A stretch of 64,000 nt of DNA from Mesorhizobium amorphae CCNWGS0123 (GTDB lineage Bacteria; Pseudomonadota; Alphaproteobacteria; Rhizobiales; Rhizobiaceae), in the NCBI RefSeq assembly GCF_001686985.1, contig NZ_CP015318.1:3594001-3658000 (forward strand), read 5' to 3'. The notes below the pieces were generated by a model. It saw only the letters and a program-made list of their open reading frames with translations, ran no database searches and had not been told where the DNA came from. The position numbers and the translations under genes were made by a program. This document shows positions 1 to 6,590 of this stretch, one piece after another (the first letter of the stretch is position 1; every line of letters begins with the position of its first letter).

Positions 1-1133
1 TCAAGCTGCAGCGCGAGACGTCCTGGGCCAACATCCGCGACCGCATCGCCATCGGCCATTTCGACGTTGCCCATATGCTGGGGCCGATGCCTTTGGCCTG
101 CAATCTCGGCCTGACGCCGCTGGCCTCCGAGACGATCGTGCCGTTCTCGCTGGGCCTGGGCGGCAATTGCGTCACCGTATCCAACGCCGTCTGGCAAGGC
201 ATGGCGGCGCATGGCGCCGCGCCAGACCTCGACCCGGCGCGCGCGGGTGCAGCGCTCCGTGCGCTGATCCGGGAGCGGGCAGGGGCCGGCCGCGATCCGC
301 TGCGCTTTGCGGTTGTGCATCCGCATTCCGGGCACAATTACGAGCTGCGCTATTGGCTCGCCGCCTGCGGCGTCGATCCGACCCAAGAGATCGAGATCGT
401 CATCGTGCCGCCGCCCTTCATGGCCGATGCTTTAGCCGCCGGCCGCATCGACGGCTATTGCGTCGGCGAACCGTGGAACAGCGCCTCGGTCGCCGCCGGC
501 ACCGGCCATATCGTCACCGTTAAGGCGCTGCTGTGGCGCAATAGCCCGGAGAAGGTGGTTGGTGTGCGCAAGGCGTGGGCGCAGGAGAACCCGGATGCGC
601 TGGCGGCGCTGCTGCGCGCCCTGCATCATTCGGCCCGCTGGTGCCAGGATCCGGCCAACCACCAGGAATTGGCCGCGGTGATGGCGCAGCCCGGCTTCCT
701 CGGCCTGCCGCCGGCAGTGCAGATGCCGATCCTGACCGGCCATCTCGATCTGGGCGGCGGCGCGGAGTGGGCGATCGACGATTTCTTCGTGCCTTTCGAC
801 AAGGCAGCGAACTTTCCCTGGAAGAGCCACGCGCTGTGGTTTTACACGCAGATGGTGCGCTGGGGGCATGTCGAGCACACGCCTGAGAACCTTGCTATCG
901 CCAGGGACTGCTACCGCCCCGACCTCTACCGCTCGGCACTGAAGCCGCTTGGCGTGGCGCTGCCCGGCGCCAATGCCAAGGTCGAGGGCGCGCTGAAGGC
1001 CGCGACGCCGGTCGGTTCGGCGGGGGCAAGCCTGGTGCTTGGTCCCGACGGTTTCTTCGACGGTCAGATCTTCGATCCCGATGAGATCGACGCCTACATT
1101 GCCGGCCAGAAATTGGTCCGCGCTGAAGCCTGA
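1..1133 (+). CDS. nasS: NasS-like nitrate sensor (CmpA/NrtA family), 5' end outside window
   Basis: The reading frame is open from the first bases of the window, so the start lies upstream. The visible ~377 residues belong to the CmpA/NrtA family of nitrate/bicarbonate-binding proteins. They share with the downstream NrtA the blocks RYWLA, VPPP, CVGEPWN and a C-terminal FFDG-x-FDP motif. In proteobacterial nitrate clusters, the family member just upstream of the transport genes is usually NasS, a cytoplasmic nitrate sensor that sequesters the ANTAR antiterminator NasT. The ANTAR-type hairpins downstream fit that role. A signal peptide would argue instead for a second periplasmic binding protein, but the N-terminus is not visible. 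The family is certain; the sensor role is inferred. Confidence 0.7.
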   Translation, partial: KLQRETSWANIRDRIAIGHFDVAHMLGPMPLACNLGLTPLASETIVPFSLGLGGNCVTVSNAVWQGMAAHGAAPDLDPARAGAALRALIRERAGAGRDPLRFAVVHPHSGHNYELRYWLAACGVDPTQEIEIVIVPPPFMADALAAGRIDGYCVGEPWNSASVAAGTGHIVTVKALLWRNSPEKVVGVRKAWAQENPDALAALLRALHHSARWCQDPANHQELAAVMAQPGFLGLPPAVQMPILTGHLDLGGGAEWAIDDFFVPFDKAANFPWKSHALWFYTQMVRWGHVEHTPENLAIARDCYRPDLYRSALKPLGVALPGANAKVEGALKAATPVGSAGASLVLGPDGFFDGQIFDPDEIDAYIAGQKLVRAEA

Positions 1134-1159
1134 TCATTTTCGCGCCATTCTTGTGCATT

Positions 1160-1174
1160 GCACAAAAATTGTGC
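1160..1174. promoter_or_regulatory. Candidate NtrC-binding site upstream of nrtA
   Basis: GCAC and GTGC lie as inverted arms with a 7-base spacer, matching the core of the enteric NtrC consensus. The site is about 110 bases upstream of a sigma-54 promoter, a normal enhancer distance. A closely similar site lies at the same relative place in the second leader (4679-4693). Confidence 0.6.
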
Positions 1175-1206
1175 GCGCGCTTGCGCTAATGAACAATCTT
1201 TGGCTA

Positions 1207-1229
1207 GCGCGCCCTGCGGGCGGGCGCGC
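1207..1229 (+). terminator. GC hairpin after the nasS-like gene
   Basis: Two perfectly complementary 8-base arms (1207-1214 and 1222-1229) enclose a 7-base loop. No T-tract follows, so this may be a weak terminator or an mRNA 3' end protector for the upstream gene. Confidence 0.35.
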
Positions 1230-1282
1230 CGCCATTGGGGCATGTCGTTGATTTAATTCATGTTTGTCATCCATTCTGAAAC

Positions 1283-1298
1283 TGGCACGGTTCCTGCT
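1283..1298 (+). promoter_or_regulatory. Sigma-54 promoter of nrtABC
   Basis: TGGCACGGTTCCTGCT matches the sigma-54 -24/-12 consensus, with GG and GC elements at the required 12-base separation. Transcription would start near 1308-1310 and give a leader of about 180 bases before nrtA. With the upstream NtrC-type site this indicates nitrogen-limitation control. Confidence 0.8.
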
Positions 1299-1333
1299 TT
1301 GTCATAGGCAGGCTCTTCTAGGGTCACGGAACG

Positions 1334-1353
1334 GGCGTCCAATGGCGGGCGCC
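1334..1353 (+). promoter_or_regulatory. ANTAR-type hexaloop hairpin in the nrtA leader RNA
   Basis: A 7-bp stem (1334-1340 with 1347-1353, one G-U pair) encloses the six-base loop AATGGC. A at loop position 1 and G at position 4 is the signature of the second hairpin of ANTAR target RNAs, which are bound by NasT-type antiterminators. A convincing first hairpin was not identified. The hairpin sits just before the terminator, as expected for NasT-controlled attenuation, and is conserved exactly in the second leader. Confidence 0.65.
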
Positions 1354-1359
1354 ACAGGC

Positions 1360-1429
1360 AAAGCTGCCGCTCAGGTCAACACGCGATCCCGGATGGACGG
1401 ACGCGCGCGGCCTGGCCGGCGGCTTTTTT
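1360..1429 (+). terminator. Leader attenuator (intrinsic terminator) before nrtA
   Basis: Arms 1360-1377 and 1409-1426 pair over 18 positions with one mismatch, closing a large loop. The 3' arm runs into TTTTTT (1424-1429). Placed between a sigma-54 promoter and nrtA, it should block transcription unless antitermination occurs. The second leader carries the same stem with a base change that keeps pairing (T-G here, T-A there). Confidence 0.75.
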
Positions 1430-1490
1430 GTTTTGATCGAACACGCAATCGACGGCGCCGATCCCAAGCGGCGCCCAACCGGAGATGACG

Positions 1491-2807
1491 ATGACGAAAC
1501 GCATCAAGACCGAAGCCCCTCTCGAGGGCATGACCCGCCGCAATTTCCTGATGGCAAGCGCTGCCACCGCGGCAACCCTGGCGGCGGCGCGTGCGCTGCT
1601 GCCCTCCGGCGCCTATGCGGCGCCGGCCGCTCCGGAAGTGACCGGCGCCAAGCTCGGCTTCATCGCGCTGACCGACGCCGCCCCGCTGATGATCGCCAAG
1701 GAAAAGGGTCTGTTCGCCAAGTTCGGCATGCCCGATGTCGAGGTGCTGAAGCAGGCCTCCTGGGGCGCGACGCGTGACAATCTGATGCTCGGCGGCGAGG
1801 CCAACGGCATCGACGGCGCCCACATCCTCACGCCGATGCCCTACCTGATGCACACCGGCAAGGTGACGCAGAACAACCAGCCGCTGCCGATGGCGATCGT
1901 GGCGCGGCTCAACTACGACTGCCAGGGCATCTCGGTCGCGCAGGAATATGCCGCGACCGGCGTCGGCCTCGACGCCTCCAAGCTGAAGGAGGCCTTCGCC
2001 GCCAAGAAGGCCGAGGGCAAGGAGGTCAAAGCCGCCATGACCTTCCCGGGCGGCACGCATGACCTGTGGCTGCGCTACTGGCTGGCCGCAGGCGGCATCG
2101 ATCCCGACAAGGACGTCTCGACCATCGTCGTGCCGCCGCCGCAGATGGTGGCCAACATGAAGGTCGGCAACATGGACGTGTTCTGCGTCGGCGAGCCGTG
2201 GAACGAGCAGCTCGTCCACCAGGGCGTCGGCTTCACCGCCGCCACCACGGGCGAATTGTGGAAGGGCCATCCGGAAAAGGCGCTCGGTCTGCGCGCCGCC
2301 TTCATCGAAAAGAACCCGAACGCCACCAAGGCCATCCTGATGGCCGTCATGGAAGCCCAGCAATGGTGCGAGGCCAAGGAGAACAAGGACGAGATGGCCG
2401 CCATCATCGGCAAGCGGCAATGGATGAACGTGCCGACCGCCGACATCATCGGCCGTCTCAAGGGCGACATCAACTACGGCAACGGCCGCGTCGCCTCTGG
2501 CACCGACCTCTACATGAAGTTCTGGAAGGACGGCGTGTCCTATCCGTTCAAGAGCCATGACAGCTGGTTCCTCGCCGAGAATGTCCGCTGGGGCAAGTTC
2601 GCGCCGACCACCGACATCAAGGCGCTGGTCGACCAGGTCAACCGCGAGGATCTGTGGCGCGAGGCGGCAAAGGACCTCGGCGTCGCCGCTGCTGATATTC
2701 CGGCATCGTCGTCGCGCGGCGTCGAGACCTTCTTCGACGGCAAGACCTTCGATCCGGCCAATCCGTCGGCCTATCTCGACAGCCTGAAGATCAAGGCATC
2801 GGCTTAG
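1491..2807 (+). CDS. nrtA: Nitrate ABC transporter periplasmic binding protein NrtA
   Basis: The 438-residue protein captures nitrate (possibly nitrite) in the periplasm for NrtBC. A twin-arginine signal (RRNFLM followed by an Ala-rich stretch to about residue 38) shows Tat export. The mature part has the CmpA/NrtA fold with RYWLA, VPPP and CVGEPWNE blocks. An in-frame ATG two codons upstream (1485) abuts the GGAG; the ATG at 1491 is correctly spaced, and it is the only one of the two preserved in the duplicated copy at 5014. It is the first gene of nrtABC, behind the sigma-54/ANTAR leader. Substrate is inferred from the family and the neighbouring nitrate and nitrite reductases. Confidence 0.92.
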   Translation: MTKRIKTEAPLEGMTRRNFLMASAATAATLAAARALLPSGAYAAPAAPEVTGAKLGFIALTDAAPLMIAKEKGLFAKFGMPDVEVLKQASWGATRDNLMLGGEANGIDGAHILTPMPYLMHTGKVTQNNQPLPMAIVARLNYDCQGISVAQEYAATGVGLDASKLKEAFAAKKAEGKEVKAAMTFPGGTHDLWLRYWLAAGGIDPDKDVSTIVVPPPQMVANMKVGNMDVFCVGEPWNEQLVHQGVGFTAATTGELWKGHPEKALGLRAAFIEKNPNATKAILMAVMEAQQWCEAKENKDEMAAIIGKRQWMNVPTADIIGRLKGDINYGNGRVASGTDLYMKFWKDGVSYPFKSHDSWFLAENVRWGKFAPTTDIKALVDQVNREDLWREAAKDLGVAAADIPASSSRGVETFFDGKTFDPANPSAYLDSLKIKASA

Positions 2808-2873
2808 GCGCAACCGCGCCTGCGCGGTTGTCGCAGGCGACCCAGGCGCAAGCGGCATCAGCCGCTTGTCGCC
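2808..2873 (+). other. Two hairpins in the nrtA-nrtB spacer
   Basis: CAACCGCGC at 2811-2819 pairs perfectly with 2822-2830. AAGCGGC at 2850-2856 pairs with 2861-2867 around an ATCA loop, with further flanking pairs. Such structures behind binding-protein genes often stabilise the upstream mRNA or partly terminate, so that more binding protein than membrane subunit is made. No T-tract follows. Confidence 0.5.
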
Positions 2874-2902
2874 AGATCCGACCCACGGAGCTTTTCGAAA
2901 AC

Positions 2903-3799
2903 ATGTCAATCCAAGCCATCGAGGACACCAAGGTGAAGGCGTTTCCCGCGCCGGCCGAGCCGTCAAAGGTGATCGCTTTCGCCACAAAGGCGCGGCGCCG
3001 TTTCGACCCGCTCGCGATCGTGAACAAATTGGCAAGCACGCTGCTGCCGCCGGCCGTCGTCATCGTACTCATGCTCGTCGTCTGGCAGGTCGCCTGCTCG
3101 TCGCCGACCTCCAGCCTGCCGCCGCCGAGCCAGGTGTGGAACGAGGCCTATGACCTGATCGCGCATCCCTTCTTCGACAATGGCCCGCAGGATATCGGGC
3201 TCGCCTGGCGGGTGCTGATCTCGCTGCAGCGGGTCGCCATCGGATTTGGCCTCGCGGCAATCGTCGGTGTCGCGCTCGGCGCGCTGGTCGGCCAGTCGGT
3301 GTGGGCGATGCGCGGCCTCGATCCGGTGTTCCAGATCCTGCGCACCGTGCCGCCGCTTGCCTGGCTGCCGCTGTCGCTGGCGGCTTTCCGCGATTCCAGC
3401 CCGTCGGCGATCTTCGTCATCTTCATCACCTCGATCTGGCCGGTGATCATCAACACCGCCGTCGGCGTCCGCAACATCCCCGAGGACTACCGAAACGTCT
3501 CGCGCATCCTGCGGCTCAACCAGATCGAGTTCTTCGTCAAGATCATGGTGCCGGCGGCAGCGCCCTACATCTTCACCGGCCTGAGGATCGGCATCGGCCT
3601 GTCCTGGCTCGCCATCGTCGCCGCCGAAATGCTGACCGGTGGCGTCGGCATCGGCTTCTTCATCTGGGATGCGTGGAACTCGTCGCGGCTGCCCGACATC
3701 ATCGTCGCGCTTGCCTATATCGGCGTCACCGGCTTTTGCCTCGACCGCCTGGTCGCGACGGTCGGCACCTTCGTCACCCGCGGCACAACGGCAAAGTGA
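2903..3799 (+). CDS. nrtB: Nitrate ABC transporter permease NrtB
   Basis: The 298-residue inner-membrane permease has several hydrophobic helices and the BPD_transp_1 coupling region containing EDYRNVSRILRL. It forms the channel for NrtA-delivered nitrate and is driven by NrtC. The frame is open further upstream, but only with non-ATG starts running through the spacer hairpins. The ATG at 2903 with GGAG 12 bases before it gives a typical family N-terminus. It lies 95 bases after nrtA and 10 bases before nrtC, consistent with one operon. Confidence 0.9.
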   Translation: MSIQAIEDTKVKAFPAPAEPSKVIAFATKARRRFDPLAIVNKLASTLLPPAVVIVLMLVVWQVACSSPTSSLPPPSQVWNEAYDLIAHPFFDNGPQDIGLAWRVLISLQRVAIGFGLAAIVGVALGALVGQSVWAMRGLDPVFQILRTVPPLAWLPLSLAAFRDSSPSAIFVIFITSIWPVIINTAVGVRNIPEDYRNVSRILRLNQIEFFVKIMVPAAAPYIFTGLRIGIGLSWLAIVAAEMLTGGVGIGFFIWDAWNSSRLPDIIVALAYIGVTGFCLDRLVATVGTFVTRGTTAK

Positions 3800-3809
3800 G
3801 GAAAGCGCC

Positions 3810-4607
3810 ATGACGGCCTATCTGAAACTCGACCATATCGACAAATCCTTTGCCCGCGGCGGCCAGGTCAGCGAGGTGCTGAAGGACATAAGACTGACCA
3901 TCGACAAGGGCGAATTCGTCTCCATCATCGGCCATTCCGGCTGCGGCAAGTCGACCTTGCTCAACCTGATCGCCGGGCTGACCAAGGTCTCCGCCGGCGC
4001 CGTGCTGCTCGAGGACAAGGAGGTCGACAGCCCGGGACCGGAGCGCGCCGTGGTGTTCCAGAACCACTCGCTGCTGCCCTGGCTGACCGTTTACGAGAAC
4101 ATCAACCTGGCGGTATCCAAGGTCTTCGGCGGCACCAAGAGCCGTGCCGAGCGGCATGACTGGATCATGCGCAATCTCGACCTTGTGCAGATGGCGCATG
4201 CGAAGGACAAACGGCCGGCGGAAATCTCGGGCGGCATGAAGCAACGCGTCGGCATTGCGCGTGCACTCGCCATGGAACCGAAGATCCTGCTGCTCGACGA
4301 ACCGTTCGGCGCGCTGGACGCGCTGACCCGCGCGCATCTGCAGGATGCGGTGATGGACATCCATTCGCGTCTCGGTTCGACGACGATCATGATCACCCAT
4401 GATGTCGACGAGGCGGTGCTGCTCTCCGACCGCATCGTCATGATGACCAACGGTCCGGCGGCGACCATCGGCGAGGTGCTTGCCGTGCCGCTCGCCCGGC
4501 CGCGCCGCCGCGTCGAGCTCTCTTCCGACCGCACCTTCCTGCGCTGCCGCGAGGCGGTGCTGAAGTTCCTCTACGAACGCCACCGCTTCGTCGAAGCCGC
4601 GGAGTAG
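3810..4607 (+). CDS. nrtC: Nitrate ABC transporter ATPase NrtC/NasD type
   Basis: The 265-residue ATPase has Walker A GHSGCGKST (41-49), a Q-loop at VVFQNHSLLPW, signature SGGMKQR (140-146), Walker B LLLDEP (160-165) and an H-loop at TIMITHD. It energises NrtB. It has the single-domain NasD/SsuB-like length; cyanobacterial NrtC carries an extra C-terminal sensor domain that is absent here. A GAGG sequence precedes the ATG. It is the last intact gene before the second leader, and five bases after its stop lies a remnant of the nirB start. Confidence 0.9.
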   Translation: MTAYLKLDHIDKSFARGGQVSEVLKDIRLTIDKGEFVSIIGHSGCGKSTLLNLIAGLTKVSAGAVLLEDKEVDSPGPERAVVFQNHSLLPWLTVYENINLAVSKVFGGTKSRAERHDWIMRNLDLVQMAHAKDKRPAEISGGMKQRVGIARALAMEPKILLLDEPFGALDALTRAHLQDAVMDIHSRLGSTTIMITHDVDEAVLLSDRIVMMTNGPAATIGEVLAVPLARPRRRVELSSDRTFLRCREAVLKFLYERHRFVEAAE

Positions 4608-4611
4608 GGCC

Positions 4612-4641
4612 ATGACCGAAAAACGCGTCATCATCGGCAAC
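4612..4641 (+). pseudogene. Remnant of the nirB 5' end
   Basis: Thirty bases starting with ATG match the first 30 bases of the intact nirB (6591-6620) at 29 positions, encoding MTEKRVIIGN against MTEKLVIIGN, and then diverge completely. The frame ends after 34 codons. Its place directly after nrtC suggests that nirB once followed nrtC immediately and was separated by insertion of the second leader and narK. Confidence 0.75.
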
Positions 4642-4678
4642 AGGCGACCTGCATCCGCAATGGGCAATCTACCGCATT

Positions 4679-4693
4679 GCACAAATATTATGC
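4679..4693. promoter_or_regulatory. Candidate NtrC-binding site in the second leader
   Basis: GCAC, a 7-base spacer and ATGC form a one-mismatch version of the dyad upstream of nrtA. It lies about 110 bases before the second sigma-54 promoter, the same distance as in the first leader. Confidence 0.5.
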
Positions 4694-4803
4694 TGCTGTG
4701 CAAGCGTTCTGACTAATCTTTGATCCGTTGTCGGGCTTGGTCAAAAGTCGCGCGGCTGCGGTTTCGCTTTGATTTCCTTGGAGAATATAGAGCGCTGTCG
4801 AAT

Positions 4804-4819
4804 TGGCACGCTTCCTGCT
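4804..4819 (+). promoter_or_regulatory. Sigma-54 promoter of narK-nirBD-nasA
   Basis: TGGCACGCTTCCTGCT differs from the first sigma-54 promoter by one base and keeps the -24 GG and -12 GC spacing. Transcription should begin near 4830 and read through the duplicated leader into narK and the reductase genes. Confidence 0.8.
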
Positions 4820-4857
4820 TTTCAGAATGCGGGCCCGCATGGGCCAAGAGACACGAC

Positions 4858-4877
4858 GGCGTCCAATGGCGGGCGCC
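4858..4877 (+). promoter_or_regulatory. ANTAR-type hexaloop hairpin, second leader
   Basis: The stem (4858-4864 with 4871-4877) and the AATGGC loop are identical to the first leader, while bases upstream of the hairpin differ. It is the predicted NasT target controlling narK, nirB, nirD and nasA. Confidence 0.65.
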
Positions 4878-4883
4878 ACAGGC

Positions 4884-4953
4884 AAAGCTGCCGCTCAGGT
4901 CAACACGCGATCCCGGATGGGCGGACGCGCGAGGCCTGGCCGGCAGCTTTTTT
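4884..4953 (+). terminator. Leader attenuator before narK
   Basis: AAAGCTGCCG at 4884-4893 pairs perfectly with 4941-4950, and the CAGGTC/GGCCTG extension is kept. The T-tract is 4948-4953. Transcripts arriving from the nrtA promoter also meet this terminator, so distal genes may be gated twice. Confidence 0.75.
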
Positions 4954-5013
4954 GTTTTGACCGAACACGCAATCGACGGCGCTGGTCCCAAGCGGCGCCC
5001 AACGGAGACGACG

Positions 5014-5235
5014 ATGACGAAACGGATCGGAACTGGCGCGTCCCTGGCGGACTTCACGCGCCGCGATTTTCTGGCCAGCAGCGCGCTGACGGCGGCACTG
5101 TTCACCGCCGCGCTCCTCCTCTTTCCCGCAGGCGCCAAGACTGACGGCAAGGGTCCCGCGGTGACCGCGCAGAACTCGGTCTCATCCAGCTCGCCGATGC
5201 CGCGCCGCTGACAATCGCGAACGAACAGATAAGGG
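5014..5235 (+). pseudogene. Frameshifted, truncated second copy of nrtA
   Basis: The open frame gives 65 residues starting MTKRI with a Tat-like TRRDFL motif and hydrophobic stretch, closely resembling the NrtA signal region, and stops at 5211. Aligned with nrtA, a one-base deletion near 5167-5175 shifts the frame. The other frame then continues with ELGLI and LADAAPLTIANE, matching NrtA's KLGFI and LTDAAPLMIAKE. The remaining ~1.2 kb of nrtA is missing and narK begins at 5269. The short open frame could still be translated as a leader peptide, but no function can be assigned. Confidence 0.85.
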
Positions 5236-5268
5236 CGGTGCCTCCCACGCCGCAAACCGGAGCCTGAA

Positions 5269-6570
5269 ATGACCGCAAATCTCCCAGCCGCGCCCAGCCA
5301 GGATGGTGCCCCCAGGCAGGCGCTCATGATGTCCACCATCGCCTTTACTGTCTGCTTCGCGGTGTGGACGATCTTTTCAATCATTGGCGTGCGCATAAAG
5401 CAGGAGCTGGGGCTGAACGAGACGGAGTTCGGCCTGCTCGTCGGCACGCCGATCCTCACCGGCTCGATCGTGCGCATGGTGCTCGGCGTCTGGACCGACC
5501 GTTTTGGCGGACGGCTGGTCTACACCGCGACCATGCTTGCGGCGGCGGTCGCGACCTTCCTGCTCGCCTTTGCGCACACCTACGGGCAGATGCTGGTCGC
5601 CGCGCTCGGCGTCGGGCTCGCCGGTGGCTCCTTCGCTGTCGGCGTCGCTTATGTCTCGCGCTTCTTCCCTGCCGGCAAGCAGGGCACGGCCCTCGGCATC
5701 TTCGGTGTCGGCAATGTCGGGGCCGCGGTCACCAAGTTCCTGGCTCCGTTCGTGCTTCTCTCCTGGGGCTGGCAGTCGGTCGCGCTGATCTGGGCAGCGG
5801 CACTCGTCGTCATGGCCGTCGTCTTCTGGTTCACTACCAGCGACGATCCGGTCATCCGTGAGCGCCGCGCCGGCAAGGCGGCGCCCGCGAGAAGCTTCTG
5901 GCAGGAATTCGCGCCGCTGAAGAACCTGCAGGTCTGGCGCTTCGCCTTCTACTATTTCTTCGCCTTCGGTGCGTTCGTCGCGCTGTCGCTGTGGTTGCCG
6001 CGCTACCTGATCGGGGTCTACGGCTTCGGGCTGGCGACAGCCGGCATGATCGGCGCTGCCTATTCGATCCCGGCAAGCATCTTCCGCGCCTATGGCGGCG
6101 TGCTCTCCGACCGGATCGGCGCTCGCACCGTGCTCTACTGGACCTTCGCTGTGTCGTCCGTCGCCACGCTGATCCTGTCGCTGCCGTCGGCCGACTATGT
6201 CGTTCACGGCATCAGCGGGCCGATCCCCTTCCACTTCGCCATCGGGCCGGTCGCCTTCATCGCCGTCGCCTCGATACTCGGCTTCTTCATGAGCCTGGGC
6301 AAGGCCGCCGTCTACAAGCACATTCCGGCCTATTATCCAGGCAGCGTCGGCGCGGTCGGCGGCGTTGTCGGCATGATCGGCGGGCTCGGCGGCTTTGTCC
6401 TGCCGATCGCCTTCGGCGCCCTCAACGACCTCACGGGCGTATGGTCGAGCTGCTTCATGCTGCTCTTCGTCATCGTCGCCACCTGCTTTGCCTGGATGCA
6501 CGTCTCCATCCGGCGGATGGAGCGCGCGGCATCTGCCGAAACTTCAGCCCTTTCCTACGCGGCTGAGTGA
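5269..6570 (+). CDS. narK: NarK-type MFS nitrate/nitrite transporter
   Basis: The 433-residue, ~12-helix MFS protein moves nitrate in, nitrite out, or both. It has the two glycine-rich nitrate signature segments of the family (GIFGVGNVGAAV, about residues 143-154, and GMIGGLGGFVLP near residue 370). Arginines in GSIVRMVLG and SIFRAYGG correspond in position to the substrate-binding arginines of NarK. GGAG precedes the ATG. It sits between the decayed nrtA copy and nirB, 20 bases from the latter, so it is probably the first gene of narK-nirB-nirD-nasA. A second nitrate importer beside NrtABC suggests different affinity ranges or nitrite export. Confidence 0.9.
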   Translation: MTANLPAAPSQDGAPRQALMMSTIAFTVCFAVWTIFSIIGVRIKQELGLNETEFGLLVGTPILTGSIVRMVLGVWTDRFGGRLVYTATMLAAAVATFLLAFAHTYGQMLVAALGVGLAGGSFAVGVAYVSRFFPAGKQGTALGIFGVGNVGAAVTKFLAPFVLLSWGWQSVALIWAAALVVMAVVFWFTTSDDPVIRERRAGKAAPARSFWQEFAPLKNLQVWRFAFYYFFAFGAFVALSLWLPRYLIGVYGFGLATAGMIGAAYSIPASIFRAYGGVLSDRIGARTVLYWTFAVSSVATLILSLPSADYVVHGISGPIPFHFAIGPVAFIAVASILGFFMSLGKAAVYKHIPAYYPGSVGAVGGVVGMIGGLGGFVLPIAFGALNDLTGVWSSCFMLLFVIVATCFAWMHVSIRRMERAASAETSALSYAAE

Positions 6571-6590
6571 GACTGGAGCGGATCAGGAAT

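Noticed and set aside
1371..3035. Long minus-strand open frame (554 codons) opposite nrtA
   Set aside because: It is antisense to a clear nrtA and leader, lacks family motifs and a ribosome site, and is explained by GC-rich codon bias.
5014..5211. The 65-residue frame as a genuine small Tat-exported protein
   Set aside because: It aligns with the NrtA signal region and the homology continues in another frame after a one-base deletion, so a pseudogene is the better explanation.
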